Shown in pieces: positions 24,761 to 39,791 of a DNA stretch of 62,757 nt; the stretch's first letter is position 1; the number at the start of each line of letters is the position of its first letter. The notes under the pieces were generated by a model. That model was not told the origin of the DNA. It made no database searches and saw only the letters and a list, made by a program, of their open reading frames with translations. A program made the translations under genes and the position numbers. The DNA comes from Lingula anatina. Its lineage: Eukaryota; Brachiopoda; Lingulata; Lingulida; Lingulidae. The stretch spans positions 485,982-548,738 of the forward strand of contig NW_019774502.1 of the NCBI RefSeq assembly GCF_001039355.2. Direction: 5' to 3'.

Positions 24761-27700
24761 AAAAACTAACACAGAAATTAAACTAATACCAACTAACATG
24801 CAATATGTGCTTAACTTAAAAAAATGTGTCAAAGGTTAATTACAATAGCCACATTAATTTGTCATACGTTTAAATATTACTTTGATATTGGAAAGGAAGA
24901 TCTAACCAGAGATAAAACTTTTGGAATTTTATAAGAGTCAAGTTTTAGATCAAAATGAATATAATTAAAGTTTTGTCATGAAGGTTGTGTAGTGTTTTTT
25001 ATATAGTAAAACAAGGCATAAATCAATCGAGTTGGCCTTAATAGAGCATCAATTTTTCATTAACTTCAATCAAATATGGCAAATGTCATTGTCTCTATTG
25101 TATTCCATTCAAATGGATTTTAATTATCAAAAATAGTATATAAAATTACTATCAAATACTCCTAGCAAGTATTATTACTTCAGAATTTCTAATTTGACAA
25201 GGGGTGCACCTTTCAAGTTATAATACACTGTGTCATAATGTTTGTGCTTATAATTATTTCCTCCAACAACAGAACATAAAGTGCTGTTTTTATACATTGG
25301 GTTGTAGATTTGTTAGAGGACAAAATATCTCAAAAATCTCTTCCAAAATTTTGATAAAAATTCCAAATTTTCAGAAAGGAAAGAAACGATAACTGTTTCT
25401 GAATCAACTGAATCCATCTCCTAAATTAATCCTTGTTCATCACCTTTTTAATACTTTTTAAAAACTAAACACAACATTGCATAATACTTAATACATAGTT
25501 TATTGACAAAATACTCTATTGTTATAATTATGAACAAAGGAACCAAAGAATAGATAAATAAGCAAATTGCAAATTCACTTCCAAAAGCCAATGTGTTAGA
25601 GAAGAATGGTTGTGCTGCTAACCACCAAGATGACATATGACATTTCATGTATGTGACACATCCAGACAAAAGACAACTGACATTACATGTAATTAATGGA
25701 ACAGATTTCACTGACATATTTCACTACAGAAGCTGATTGACTCAGTTTATCATTAGATTATTAACTGAGATTATAAAAGGGCAGCTTTATGCCCCCTTAT
25801 ACATTGTTTTGAAAACTGCCAGTCAATGTTTTCTAAAACGTATGACAGGATTTGAACATTACTAACAAAACACATAAAATGTCATATCGCTGTTTAAGGT
25901 CAAATATTGGTAGAAATCTTATAAAATCGGTCCATATGAATAGAAAAACTCACTCGACCATCAAACAATGCCCTTGTCTGCTTATATATTGCTATTAGTC
26001 AACAAAAAGTGATTTTTGAAAATAACATTTCTTTGCATTCGTTAATTATTAGAAAGAAAAAACATCCCAAATATAATAAAAAGAAAAATATTTCATCACT
26101 GCTCAAGTTCGTCTTCATAAATTATTCTTTGAAGTCTGTCATTAAAGGCAATTTCACACTTGCAACTTTCCCAATAGCACGATTTATTCACATATATATT
26201 TACATCTTGGATTGTAGTGTCATATTTGTACACCATAATAATTACCAATATTACATGATGAAGTTTCAGGACTAAGCCAGAGCATTCCTATCCTTTCAAG
26301 ATAATTACGCTGTCAATAATTGCAAAACAAGAGCATATTTCGATATCTTTAAAAGGATAGGGTATATAATAGTATATAATATATTATAAATTCTAAATGT
26401 ACACAATGTTGAAAAATAATAAACAGCCCATTATTCTGAATAAAACTCCTAACACTTAGCAATACAGTTGTGATAGTTGTGGTAATAAAACGGTAAAAAA
26501 AAGCATCAACCATTAAAATAATTGACATACTATTAAGTTACGTTTTATAAAAATACATCTGTTTCTCAATGTGTCCATTAAATTATCCAGAAATTGTGTC
26601 AGAATGAAGTCTGTGGAAGAAGATGGAGTTTCCGTAATCCAATATACTGATGGACCCAGACCATTTTGTAGTAGCAATAATTTTTTGGAGATGTGGCCTA
26701 CTTTTATGCAAAAAGTACCCCCTTTTACAATTAATTGTTGCTTTCAAATGAACCAAATAACTCTAGGTTATATTTCATAATCCAATAAGTTTAAAAAATT
26801 GATTTCAAGTAATCTAATCAACAAATACCTGGTGAAAAAATTACATATTCTTCCCTCTCCTAAGCTTATTTTGACCTTTTTCATCAGCTTTAAACCAGAC
26901 ACAAAATTGTTACGTGCAAGCTTAGGGGAAGAGTTCACAGTTGAAGCAGTGCCTTCTTTATCGATCATTTGTGATCACGTGTTCTCTACAGTGACGTACT
27001 TTAAGTTCATGATGCCCTTTTTTTTATGATATTTTCATTGCACTGGTTTAATCACATCAATCACTCCTTTTCCTTTGAAATTACTTCTCCAAAGCCATAT
27101 CAAAATGTCATTTCTTAAATAACTGCAATTTATCTTGGAAGTTATATGCACATCGATGTCATAAATCTACAACAAAATAAAGAAAAACGGAAAGAAAAAT
27201 CAAAACATTAACAGTATCACATACACTACTAATTGATAAGTGACAGTGGTTGTAATCTGCAGTATCATGTTTGAAATATCAATGTACAATATGTATATAT
27301 GTAAGCACTAACTGACTACAAGCACTAGCAAAATATAAACATTTTATATAAACATTGAGAAGGACATATTTACAACAATTTAAGACCATATACTATATAG
27401 CAATCAGCTATAATGTGACTATATCAACAATCAGCTGCTGCATTCATTACACATAGTGCCAATTCTTGAAGACATTTACGATTGGTCTTGCATGAATAAT
27501 CCTTTAATCTTAGTTTTACTTTATCAAATAAAAGTTCAAATATATTTCACTCCTCATATAATACATCTGTTCAAACAGGAAACAATTTTATCATTTTCTG
27601 ACCGTTGAGGTTCATTTCTTAGTGATGAACACATCCTTCGCACTGTGTATGCCTTGAAATAAATACCTAATATCTTAAGATAAAATGGTTCAGGCCTTTC

Positions 27701-30700
27701 CAAGCATAAGAAGATAAGGAAAAGAATCAACAAGTTCAAACACTATAGACCTTTAGGCCTATGGACCTTGCTTTTCTCTCTCTCTCTCTTTCTGCACGCG
27801 CGCGCGTGTGTATGTGTGCGTGTGTATGTTTGCACATGTGTGCACCAATCTGGGTAAAATAAAGCCCAAAGTGCAGCTTGACTGCTCTATCATTATCGTC
27901 ATCTTGCCAGATAAACATGTGGATACTGAACTTTTGCCATACCAACTTAGAACATTGGAACAGTGTGTATTTTGGTCTTCTGGCAGACATTTATTTTGCT
28001 AATCTTCTTCAATCATCACACCAACCCAAGTGCTCCACTTACCTCAACAGTTATAATGTCAGAGGCAGGGGACCTATTTTTCTACTGGATTTCTAAGTGC
28101 AATTCTTGAACAAGAATCACCCTGAGGACCAGAGTCAAGTGGGAATTGACTTCCATAGCCATAAACAGCTGACAATCATAATTATCACATTGGCCACAGA
28201 GGGGAGTTCCCAAAAGGCTCTGAGAGTCAGGGTGGGAGGGTTCGGTCAGATGACTTAAACGAGAGACTGGATCAATAACAGACTAGTCTGTTCTAAAGAA
28301 TGAAGTTCTCGTGATGTACTTGAGCACACAGTTCTGTAGAGTTCAAGGAAATGTCATCCATCACTCGAGATATCTAGAACAACAGGCACCTGAGAGACAG
28401 ACTGAGAGAAGAATCGTATCTTTCTGGTTAAAGACAAGATAGCAGGCTGATCAAACTGGGCTTTTTGACATCAAGTTCAAAAACAGACAACATTACATCA
28501 TGCAGACACTATTCCTTAAACTCTGAAATAACACTGCTTAATCATGAATGCCATACTGCGCTTGCTTCAGCCATATTCACAAGGGTAAATTACAAGAACA
28601 GATTCTTGTCTGGCACAAGTTGATTCTATTACCTCATACCTATATTTTACATTCACAAATGTATTTTAATAACTTACTACAATTGTATAAGGTTTTTATC
28701 ACCTAGGTACAGTATTATACCACTTTTTTACTGTTCCATATTATGCATTCACTCACTGCACTGTTTAATAGCATAATAGCACAAATTCCTCAGAAGTCAC
28801 TGCAGGTGAAACCATGTTCCAAACCCCATTTATACTACCAAAGCAGGTGTTACTGTCAATTAAAACAGATAGTGTTTTCTCTCTTTAGCTTCTAAATAAA
28901 CTTTGAAAATAAATGTCATCTTTCCTCAAGCAATAACCAAGGGATCTTTCAGTAGCACATTGCACTGACATATGGATGTTTCCTCAGCTAAACTTATTGT
29001 AAGCTACGGCAAATAGGGGAAAAAAGATTAATCTTTTAACCATACCAGGAATCTAATATTTCACTCCACCAGCAGGGGCATCTTTAAAAAATAAATCATT
29101 AATATTATCAAGCACCCTGATATTCAAAAAGGCTACCACAAAACCGACTGAACCAAGAGACACAATATTCATTATGTGCAGTTTGAAATAAAAAATGTCA
29201 CCACGTGCAGTCAAATGGCTCCACGCACAGTTGACTTTTATGCACATCTTTACTTGCTTCTCTCTGAGCAGGATGATGAACGACTCTTCCTACTTGCTGC
29301 CACGGCCTGACTGCATGTCTAGACTGCTTCATCATCAGGTTCACTTCTTACTAAATCAACAAGCCCACACTAATGTTAACTACCACCAATAACCAGTTGT
29401 GGAGCATTTATAGTTTCTGAAGAAAAAAGTATTCTTTATAGAAACAGTGACCGAATTATGGTACAATTACTGGAAATGAATTGAATGTTTTCAACATCGA
29501 AATTATTGATGTGCCGAAACACACTTTAATTGTGCTCATCAATGGCACACCCCGCACTTGTGTGCAGCAATTTTTGTTGCATACTTATTGATGTTTAAAT
29601 GAAGTGTAGACAATAAGCTGAGTAATAGGCTCAAGAAAGAAGAGGCGCCATACCACTGTGTAAGCTTTTGTAATATTGAATCTCCTGAGTGTCAGGTGCA
29701 TGCCACTGGAAACATTAGTCTCTGGTGACCACAGCTATAATCTTTGATTTGAAAGCTTCTCTCCATCTTAAGGTTTAATATATTAGAATATATTTTAAAA
29801 TATTATATTAACATTTAATGATATATTAACATAATGATATTATATTAATATATTTTAATACATTAACATGAGACTCAGCATTACTTTTCCCTTAAATAAA
29901 GATTTCAGATAAACCAACACGAAATTGGGTGGAAAAAAGTTGAGCTTTAATTTTTTTTCAAAAATATTCAAAATTTTGCCCTAGCACTGAAAAAGGCTGA
30001 TAAAGCAAAGACCCCATCTCCTGACTTGCTCCAAGATGGCTTTTCTTTTCCATGTGGTATAATAACATTGCATGACTTCCCAAAGCCTGAGACTCAATTC
30101 TGTCATCTTTATCTTCAAAAACAAAATTCTTCAACATAAAAAATAGAACAAATCAACAGGCTATTCATTATTTTTGCATTGGGTTTTCTGTAAAATAACA
30201 CAAGGCTGAAAATCTTCGGCTTGATGGCTGTAACAAATATCATGCATATGGGTATGCCAGCCACAAGCATTAAGTGTGAACCAGGATTCCTTGGGAGGTG
30301 TCTGGAAAAACTCAAATACCTGTTTTTGTTCTAAATTACATAATCTGATGACCCTCTGCCCAGAAATAAATAATGATGGCCACCACTGGATGACCATAAT
30401 GACCCCTGGAATGTCCACATAGAAGAAAAAGGTCAAAACGATCAAAAAAGGAATAAGAGTACTCCTGCACATGCTAAGTCACCTGTATAATGAAGAATAT
30501 GCCACTATATCAATTTCAGAATGTCATTAGTGTAAAATCCAGCCTGGTGACAATGCATGGCCAGTGACTTACCCTCTAGTCGCCTCTACCTAAAGATGAA
30601 AATTAATAATAATACCAGCTAGGTTAGACTTCTACAAGCTTCTTCTGCCCCCCTACTCCACCCCTCTTCTCACTCCTACCTCCGTCCCTTGTCTGAACAC

Positions 30701-32541
30701 AGCCCTTTAAAACTTGATCCAACAAGCATGACCAGCAGATTTATCTGCATACTATTTATTCAAACCTGAAAGCATGTTCAAATTGGAACTATTTCATTTT
30801 TGCTTAAAGCCCAAGTTGTCTTTGTAGTTCTAATAAAAAAAGTCAAAAAGTATTCTCCAATGGCTATCAGAAAAACATACATTTGAACCTGTGGATTTTT
30901 TTCAACTATGTAAAAAGAAACAAAAATCTTTTCTTTTTAAGCCCTGGATACCACATAAACCATGTAGTATATTTACATCACTTTCTGCCTTGTTTGCAAA
31001 TCGCAGGGATGTAGATCAAGTTTTTGTAGTTGTAATTATGCACAGTAATTATTTAGTAGTTACAAAGATGAAAGGCAGCAGGCTATGCATTTTCAATATT
31101 AAGCCATGACTACATTCATCTGCAATCTAGAAAATATCCAGTCTGATTTAATTTTTTTTATTGTCTAATCTAGGAAAAAAGCTAATTCTTCTTTTACAAA
31201 CATATGACATGTGATAGAGCTTGCCCTTGCTTATATTATAAAAAGGCAATGGCATTGATGGACTAACGAAAGGCTAATTATTTTAAGGAAAAGAACTTAT
31301 AAAGGGGTGTGCTGCTTTCCAATTCCTCTTGCAAAGCAATAAATGGTAAGGCATAGCCCTATAAATGTGACATATATAAAAATAACTTAAAAGTAATGTA
31401 GATATCTGAACTTGTAGACTCCTTAAAGAAGTGACATCCTATCAACACATGGCCTTACAGTTTTTCTAATACAAATCTGTACATCAAATGAGTATTCAAA
31501 TATAGCCTATATAATATACCCTTTTTCTACAAGTATGTCAATCAACTTTCAACTCATGTGTGACTCTCGGGCCTGTGACTTCTGTTTTTTTTTTTTTCTT
31601 TTTTATTCTAATGGTAAACAATACCTTCAGTTTTCCTCTTTTTGAATTACTTAACAAAAAATATCCGTCTCGGTTTGGAATATGTACACAACTGTTGCAC
31701 TTTTTCAATACTTCACATCACCCTGTATTTCAATATAACCAAATACCATGACAATTATGCCGATACTATGGGTGCAATGTGCTATAAATCAATAACAGCA
31801 ACATCTTTACTGTCATCCATCCAGTGGTGCTGTACAGTAGACAGTGTACACTGAAATATATGTTAATTTTGTGCTGTCTCCAACATGGCTATTGTGATAA
31901 AAACAACACATATTGTTCATTTTGCTGAACTACACTACCCTGTCTCCAACCAGCATTCACTTAACAAACTGAAGTACATGTATCCACTTTTTTTTCTCTG
32001 CATGTAACACTGCACTACATTTCCAATATGGCATTAACATGATTGATCAACATGCAGTGCACATTTCTCTGCATGTATCACTACACCTTGTTTTCAAAAT
32101 GGCATATACATTTCATATTTCATCATAAAATTATACAATAGCATTTTATTTACCACCTATATTTCTGTTTTACAAGCTATTTTGTCTCCTCGAAGGCTAT
32201 TACAGAATATCACTGTAATTTGACTAAAGAGTCACATCAGTCTGTTTACAGTCATTAAAAAACTTCCAAGTCAAATATCTATACTTAACACTACATAAAT
32301 GCTCAATATTGAAAATTTAACTCTTTAAAGACAACTACAGTGCCCTGTTTTGTGAAGTTTCTCTCACAATACTTAATTATCACATTAAATCCGTTACATC
32401 TTTATCCCGTCCTCTCTTCATTAATTTCTTTCCCTTCATCCTGTCTGGAATTCCTTCCTGACATCCAACAAATTCAATATTAAAGACTTCAAAGAGTTCA
32501 AATACTCCACCCTACGTGTTAGTTAACTTCTCCAACGATAA
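24761..32541. other. Convergent IDS/RNF spacer, no recognisable gene
   Basis: About 7.8 kb between two converging genes. It is A+T-rich, with a CT/GCGC/TG simple-sequence patch at 27770-27835 and a TATATTA-rich patch at 29770-29870. No protein family was recognised. Part of the right side is probably the 3' UTR of the minus-strand RNF gene. Confidence 0.6.
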
Positions 32542-35500
32542 TCAGTTCTTTGTCACAGGAAAATCCTCTCCTTCTTCCTCCTCTTCCTCATCCTGCACCT
32601 TGCCCTCTTCCTCCGTTGTCTTCCTTCCATCCTCCTCATCCAGTTGATTTTTAAGTAAGCACTCCATGCTGGGTGTGGACTGCAATTTAGTTGCCGCTCT
32701 CTCCTCCTCCTCCTCCTCATCCTCAGCCTCCTCCTCCTCCCTCTCAGGCCCACCTGTGTGACTCACCACAATGTCTTCCGCCAGGTGCCCTGGACTAGGA
32801 TGGTGGAGCTGAACTATGGGTGGGTGTATACGTACTATCTGTACCCCACTCTCTGTTCTTTCCACCAACCCCGGGCCCCCGCCAGACAGTCCTGTGGAGG
32901 CTTCAGCTGTGGTGGCCGGGGCCTCGACATCTGTTGATGAGTCCTGGGGGAGGCCTTTTACCTGGAAATAGCAAAATGAAAGTTAATATCCCTAACAGAT
33001 AATATAATAATTAATGATAGCATATGGAAGTGATGCCTTGGATCTTTGAATCCGAAGATTTATCTATTGGATGATCTCCCTCCTGGGGGAAAAAGACATT
33101 ATTAAGTAGTCAATAAAACCTCCCCCATAAAAAATGTAACTATGGCAATGGCTGAAGTGGTAATTAGTCTTTCTATCAGTCAACAGATCTAGGGCTAAGC
33201 TCTTTACTTAGAAGCAGCAAGGTGAAAATATGTTCCAGAGTTATCGGAACCTACCCAACTCAGTTTGCACCTGGCACAGGTAATATATCTTTCTAAAGCC
33301 AAAGAAAAACCTTATCAGCTAGATCACCCATTGCTGAATAACCCTGTTCCCCTCACCACACACCCTAGCAAACATAACAGCACTCAGGTAAACTAAATTT
33401 TGACTTCATTTCAGGCAGCAACACTAAGATTCCGTTCACATGAAAAATTTATTTTCTAAAAATCTTTTTTCTATTTGCGGTATCTTGTGATCACTCCCAG
33501 TGCAGCTGAGAATTAATTACAGCTTTGGAAGTAACTGGCTTGCGCTGCCAGTAATTACACCGCGTGGTATTCAGGGCACAGACCGTGATCACAAGATACC
33601 GCGAACAGAAAATAGATTTTTAGAAAATAGATTTTGCATGTGAACAGTCCCTAAGTTTTCTCAAACACAACAGATGGGACATACAAACACAAAAATCAGA
33701 ACCTTGTGAAAAATGCAAAGTTATTTCAGGCTTGGATGTGTTAAGCAAATCATGACTAGAGACTTCAGCTTTTACAGCAAACAGTCTTACTTACCAATGT
33801 GAATGTTATTCAGACTCATTTGGAAGAGAAACACAAGCCCTGTAACCTCTGTCTATACTTAAGTTTGCCTTTACATGTCTACAAGTTTATTACTCCGATC
33901 ATCTTGTAAAAGAAATACTTAAATACTCAGGATAGGTTCTGGCAAGTTTAGAGTAAAGCTGTGTAGTGATAATCAAAATGACTAATAAAGAACATTTTAG
34001 AATTTGGAAAGATGACAGAAAGTATTTAGCCAAGAGTATTCAAGGTTTTTACCGTACAGAAACTTGAGTCATGATAATCTGTAGAAGCCTTCAGATGACG
34101 TAAACAACTGAAGATATATAATACATATATATTACTGTCTGACTATTACTATCACTATTTCTGCTTATTGATTACCAGATATTTCTCGCTCTACCTACTG
34201 CAATTATTGCATGGGTATAGTAATACCTATTATCACATTGTTAATAATAGGATCTGTACCGTTTTGAGCGTTGAGTATTGAAAACACAATGCACTGTTTA
34301 ATATATGCCACCATTAAATATTATGCCCTCAGGTCAGTGGGATCCATCAGAAACCTCACCATTTTCACAGATACTTCATGAGGCTAAAACAACTACAATT
34401 TTGACGCTCTACCTTTGGAAAAGTGAATTGATGAGGTCATTCAATTCAAAACTAAATCTGGCATTTCATATTCAATTTGCTGGTCAGTTGAGATGAGAGG
34501 CCTGTATTTTAACTACTATGCAATGGAAATGTGGTCCATTAACAGCCAAGCTGCCATGGCTTGACTCAGCAGCTATGCTCATAAACGTTTCTAATCATCC
34601 TCAACACTTCGAACAACATGGGACTGAACGCGACACAAATGGCAGTAGGCGGGACAATGTGGGAGTTCAATTGGCTCTCCATAGTTAGCTATTGTAATCA
34701 AATGACTGTCCAACTGCATACAGATCCTTCAATAAAAGTATCTTTTTCATCTAATAACCCTGTGAAATCATGCTTTATATAATCAAAGAAGGACGATTTC
34801 GGTAAGACTAGAAGGATGAACTTTTATTGATTTCATGCAGACATGATGATGTTATTTGATATGAAATCATGCACTTGTACCGTTCAATAACAACATCAAC
34901 ATGGGTCAAGCGTCCTTCACAGCAAGTCTCAGTACCTTCAGATACCATATGAAATATCGATTGCATATTTGATTTACTGTTCCTGGACCAGCAGTTCACC
35001 AGAAACCAACCTGGAGAGCTAATTGGTCAACTGGCCAGCAGTCAGACACTGCGCCAAGTTCTCGATTTTATACATAATCAGGTGGGGTTCTTATGACATA
35101 GAGAGGCAAAGGACAATGACTTACATGCAATTTGTCTCTGATTGGCTAACTGATAGAAATGATGACGCATCTGTGGTCTACTTCAAGTTGGCTGACTACT
35201 CTAATTGGTTGTGTGTGGGTAAAAACCTCCATGGCACAAATTACAAGACACCTTGCATGCAAGTAAAATGTATAGATAATGATTTCTTTTGGTCAGGCCC
35301 TATGGAAAATTAAAACAGACTGATTTGATGACAGATGAGAGAAAAATGGTTACAGTATTTTAATGAAGGAGCAGTTTGTGTTGAGCCCAAAAGATCAGTC
35401 AACCAAAATATTGCCTTTTCATAAAAGTGTGGCATTTAGAATTCTCATCTTATAGCTTGCTCTCTGCATAAATGCTATAGAACATAAGTAACTCATAAAC

Positions 35501-38500
35501 CATTTTAAATTCTTTCACGGCATACTACATTTCAAATTTTGGTTCGTAAAAAATTCTCTTTCCCACATTCAAAAAAATAAAGGCTTAGAGACAGTTGAGC
35601 TGTTGCATGGTAGGAATATCAACAGTGGAAAAAACATTTAAGTTACAGTAATGCTTAAATTTCTGTAAAAAGGAAAAACTTGAAGATTATCAAATATAGA
35701 TTTATGAATGTGTGGACACAAACTTCATGTGACTGTCCATGATTAACTGTTCCCTTTTTCAGTGGCCATTTTCTTCATTTACACTTTGAAAACATGAAAG
35801 AATGACATAAATGACAACAAATCGATACAAGACAGCGTGCACCCAAATAGCCTGCAGGATTTAACAATGCATTACAAATCACACCATCTGTAAAATTCTT
35901 GGAACTGATGAATTATTTTGCTTTTCTTTGTCAATAACATCTTGTGACCTCCAGGAAATTTCTTCTATGATTTCCGACAATTAAACAGCTTGACAAATTG
36001 GTGATGAGCCACATAAAACCCTTCAGATGATATCCGGATTCCAATTCCAAAACATGGCATTCACATTCAACTAAGCTTTATATGAACAACAACATCCCAT
36101 CTTCTAAGAACCAATAGTGTGCCTTTTTATTGGCAAGACGCTGAGAATTAAAAGAGTAAAAAAAAACTTAAGACGGAGAATTATGAAATGGGAAGATATA
36201 TGATATCAACAACTGGGTTTCTATGAACTAGACAGTTTTACCAATGCAACAATCAACAACTTATTAGAGGACTACTTTGTGGAGAGAAGAATTGATTTGC
36301 GTGTTTGCAACGTGACAGACAGTAAGATCACATTCCATGATTAAGCAACTCATGAACATATGTCTGTGAGACTGAAAACCTGTACATAATGTGCTGAAAC
36401 ACAAGTTATATCAGTATGGTTGAGCAGAACATTGGTGGGTTGTGTGGAAAATTGTTACATGCTTGGAACACTGGAAATGCTCCTAATGGAAGGGGATCAT
36501 TAAGGTGGTCTAAACATCACAATTATTATAGCAAAGGAAAGCGCAAAGCATTGGACGTAATCTCAGAAAATATTCTGACAGTCAAAAAAGGCCAAATATT
36601 TATTCTATCCTATGGCCATTTTATTGAAATTATTCCAACATTACTGACGGGTCTCAAAATACTGTTAAGAATTTTTGTTTGTCTGTATGTGCTTAAGCAA
36701 ACCAATGTTAGAGGAGTGAGAGCTTCATTACATTATCACGTCTTTGTCACATTTCGATGCAACACAAAAAAACAATGGCAAAGAACATTTCCCCTCAAAA
36801 AGAAAATTATGTCATAAAGAAAGAAAACAAACATTCTTAGTACTTCCAAGCAAAAAAAAATAAAGAAATCAATATAGCTCCTTACATTTCCATTTAATAT
36901 TCGTTCGTACAACGTGACAGTGCTGACCTACCAATATTAAGTATAACATTACGATCCATCATTTCATAACCGGAGGCCCATACACTGCATGCTAAAAAGC
37001 TATTCCTTTGCACCTGAGCCTGGAAGATCTAATGGGTTCTGTTCACATAATAATCTGAAATTGTTTTGTGCTACTGCTGCTGCTGCTGGTGGTTGCTCAC
37101 TTTAATTCAATCATTAAGCCATGTAAAAAAAAAAAAAACATAACAGGTCTTGAATCATATTTAAGAGGTATATTTAAACATGCTCGAGTTTCATTTAGTT
37201 TTACAAAAATTGTTTGGGAAATCTTTCACTGATAATATTTTACTAACAAAAATCCTGTTTATGATTTCTTTTTGACTGGTACTGAATAAGTTTTGGCATA
37301 CAATACTACAAAGGCTCTGTACTAACATAATGCATCCACTACAATTCATTCAATCTGCATTAACCATTGTTTACCTTGCAAATGCAATGTTGACTATTAT
37401 TTGCCCATTCAGTGTTGACAATCTTCACATACTGACTACAACGTACCCAGTGTTGACTATGATTCACTTACCCAGTGCTGAACATGAGCCACTTACCCAG
37501 TGTTGCGCAGAATGTTTGCATTCAATGTTGACAATGTTGACTACAACTTACTCACCAAGTGTTGACTACAATTCACTTGGCCAGTGTTGACTAAAATTCA
37601 CACAGCGTTTCACATAATTTACCTATTAGTATTTATTTTGACAATTATCATCATCATCATCCTTTGCCCTTGTTAACAACATGGTGACTACAATTCACTC
37701 AGCCAATGACAACCACAATTCACTCAGCCAATGTTGACTAAATTTTATTTACCCCTTGTGGACATTTTAACCAAATCTGTTCACCACGATTCTGCTGAAT
37801 CTCTCAACAACAGACCTACTTTCTAGAAAAGATCTACTTTTTTTTAGCAGACTGATTGGATGGCACCAAGTTACGGTATCTACAATTAACACTACTAAAC
37901 CAGTTCTAAGCTAAATCAGGACCGATGTTAAAAACATAATGCGATTAAACCCACACACACACTAAGCAGCCTAACATTCAAAACCCTACAGGATTTGCCA
38001 ACAACATGACGTGCCAAATAAACAAGAAGAAAAATATGCCTTGAAATCTTTCCCAGACCAGTCTCCCAGGTTTCATAACTTCTAGTCTCCCTTGGCACAT
38101 AGCTTGAGGAAATTACATGTAGGTGCATTCATGTTGTGCAATTACCGAAATCTGGTCCATATAATATACAGGTGAGTGCGTGATATGAATTAGTCACCTG
38201 TTAAATATCACATTTCTATAAAAAAAATAAAAAATAGATGGCTAAGGAATCTCTCTATATATATATATTTGCTAATCTACTAAATTTTCTATACAAAATT
38301 CTGGTCTACAGGACCAAGTGCTTCTGTTTGTTAAAGGTATTTTTTGCCAATTTGTCAAAAAACCAATAATTAATTGATAAACCAATCACTTTATCAGTGA
38401 AAAATTTAATAAAATAAAATAAATGGTTATCATAGTTTGTTGACAGCCTACCTGCACACCATAAGCCTTGAGTATATCCGTCTTGCAGATAGGACAACTC

Positions 38501-39557
38501 CGCTGTTCCAGTAGCCATGGATCAACGCAGGATTTGTGGAACATATGCCTGTAGGAGAAAACAATATGCTAGTACTGAGATTATGTTTTTAAATAAAACA
38601 TTCATACAAACAGACTAATGCTTCTCTTTTCAGTCATAAAGCTGGAATGATATGGTCAAACCAAAATTATTCTGAAGCATACTGTAAAATATCTTTAATG
38701 GTCAAATGAGAAACAACTTATTTATGGGAATAATTTCTGCCAGTTCAAACCCAAAACAAAACATTAAACTGACAGTTAGAGGCAGGGTCCACCAAACCAT
38801 CATTAGTAACCAGTTCTCTTTACTATATTTACCTGCATGCTAAAATTCCTTTTTATTCATTAATTGTTTCCATTTCAAACAACTTCCATCCAAATGAAAC
38901 ATGTCTTTCACACTGTCATATATTTGAAAAATTAAAAAAATATTGGAAACAATAAACTAGGTGTTGACCGGTCTGTCTGTCTGTTTGCGTGTCTGTCCGT
39001 CTGTCTCCTGCTTGCCTTCCTTCTTGCTGGTTGGTCTAATTGCCAATCTTACTTCCTACACTACTTGAATACCTTTTTGATCTGTACACATTTAGTCCTA
39101 CAGCAGTATACTCTAAACCTATATCTGGGACGAGCATTAATCACATGGCCTTGTTCTCCTTCCTGTACCTTAATCATTCAAAGAGCCATTAAGTTTAACA
39201 TAGTGCCGTTGATATAACTTAAGAAAATCAGAGCAATTCTTGCACTTCATTATGTTTTCTAATCAGGTTCATTAGTCAAGTGTTATATTGTGGATGGAAA
39301 AATTGGGACGTCTTTCCCAGTCATGCTATTTCAAAGTCTAGACTATAAGAGACATATTACCATGCAAAGAAATATCATCATGCCACAAGAACTAAATTAA
39401 TACACTGCCTATGTTCTAAGCACGTCAATACCTCTGGGATCCCACAACAACTCAGTACTTCATTTCATTTAGCTTTTTCACTACATTTTGCCAGACTACT
39501 TCTTTTTTTCTGGTAGAATATACGAGAGAATGGCTTAAGGATTTTTAGAAAATGTCC

Positions 39558-39603
<46 letters not shown>

Positions 39604-39716
39604 TTCGCTAACTCTTTACCTCTCACACTGTCTTCACACATATGCATGCACATGCACAGACTCATGTACACAATCACACAAATGCACACATACCCATTCC
39701 TTCTCTTTTCTCTCTC

Positions 39717-39791
<75 letters not shown>

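Larger units (their letters stand above)
32962..38451 (-). other. RNF intron 5
   Basis: A 5.5-kb intron between the RING-H2 exon and the tail exon. It holds the Harbinger-like MITE at 33428-33651 and the degenerate minisatellite at 37385-37765. A 133-codon open frame at 36416-36817 on the plus strand has no recognised homology and is not called a gene. Confidence 0.8.

Noticed and set aside
35023-35313. 96-codon plus-strand frame
   Set aside because: No family recognised, low complexity absent but no supporting gene structure.
36416-36817. 133-codon plus-strand frame in RNF intron 5
   Set aside because: No domain recognised, antisense to the host gene, with no splice or composition support. 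Left as chance.
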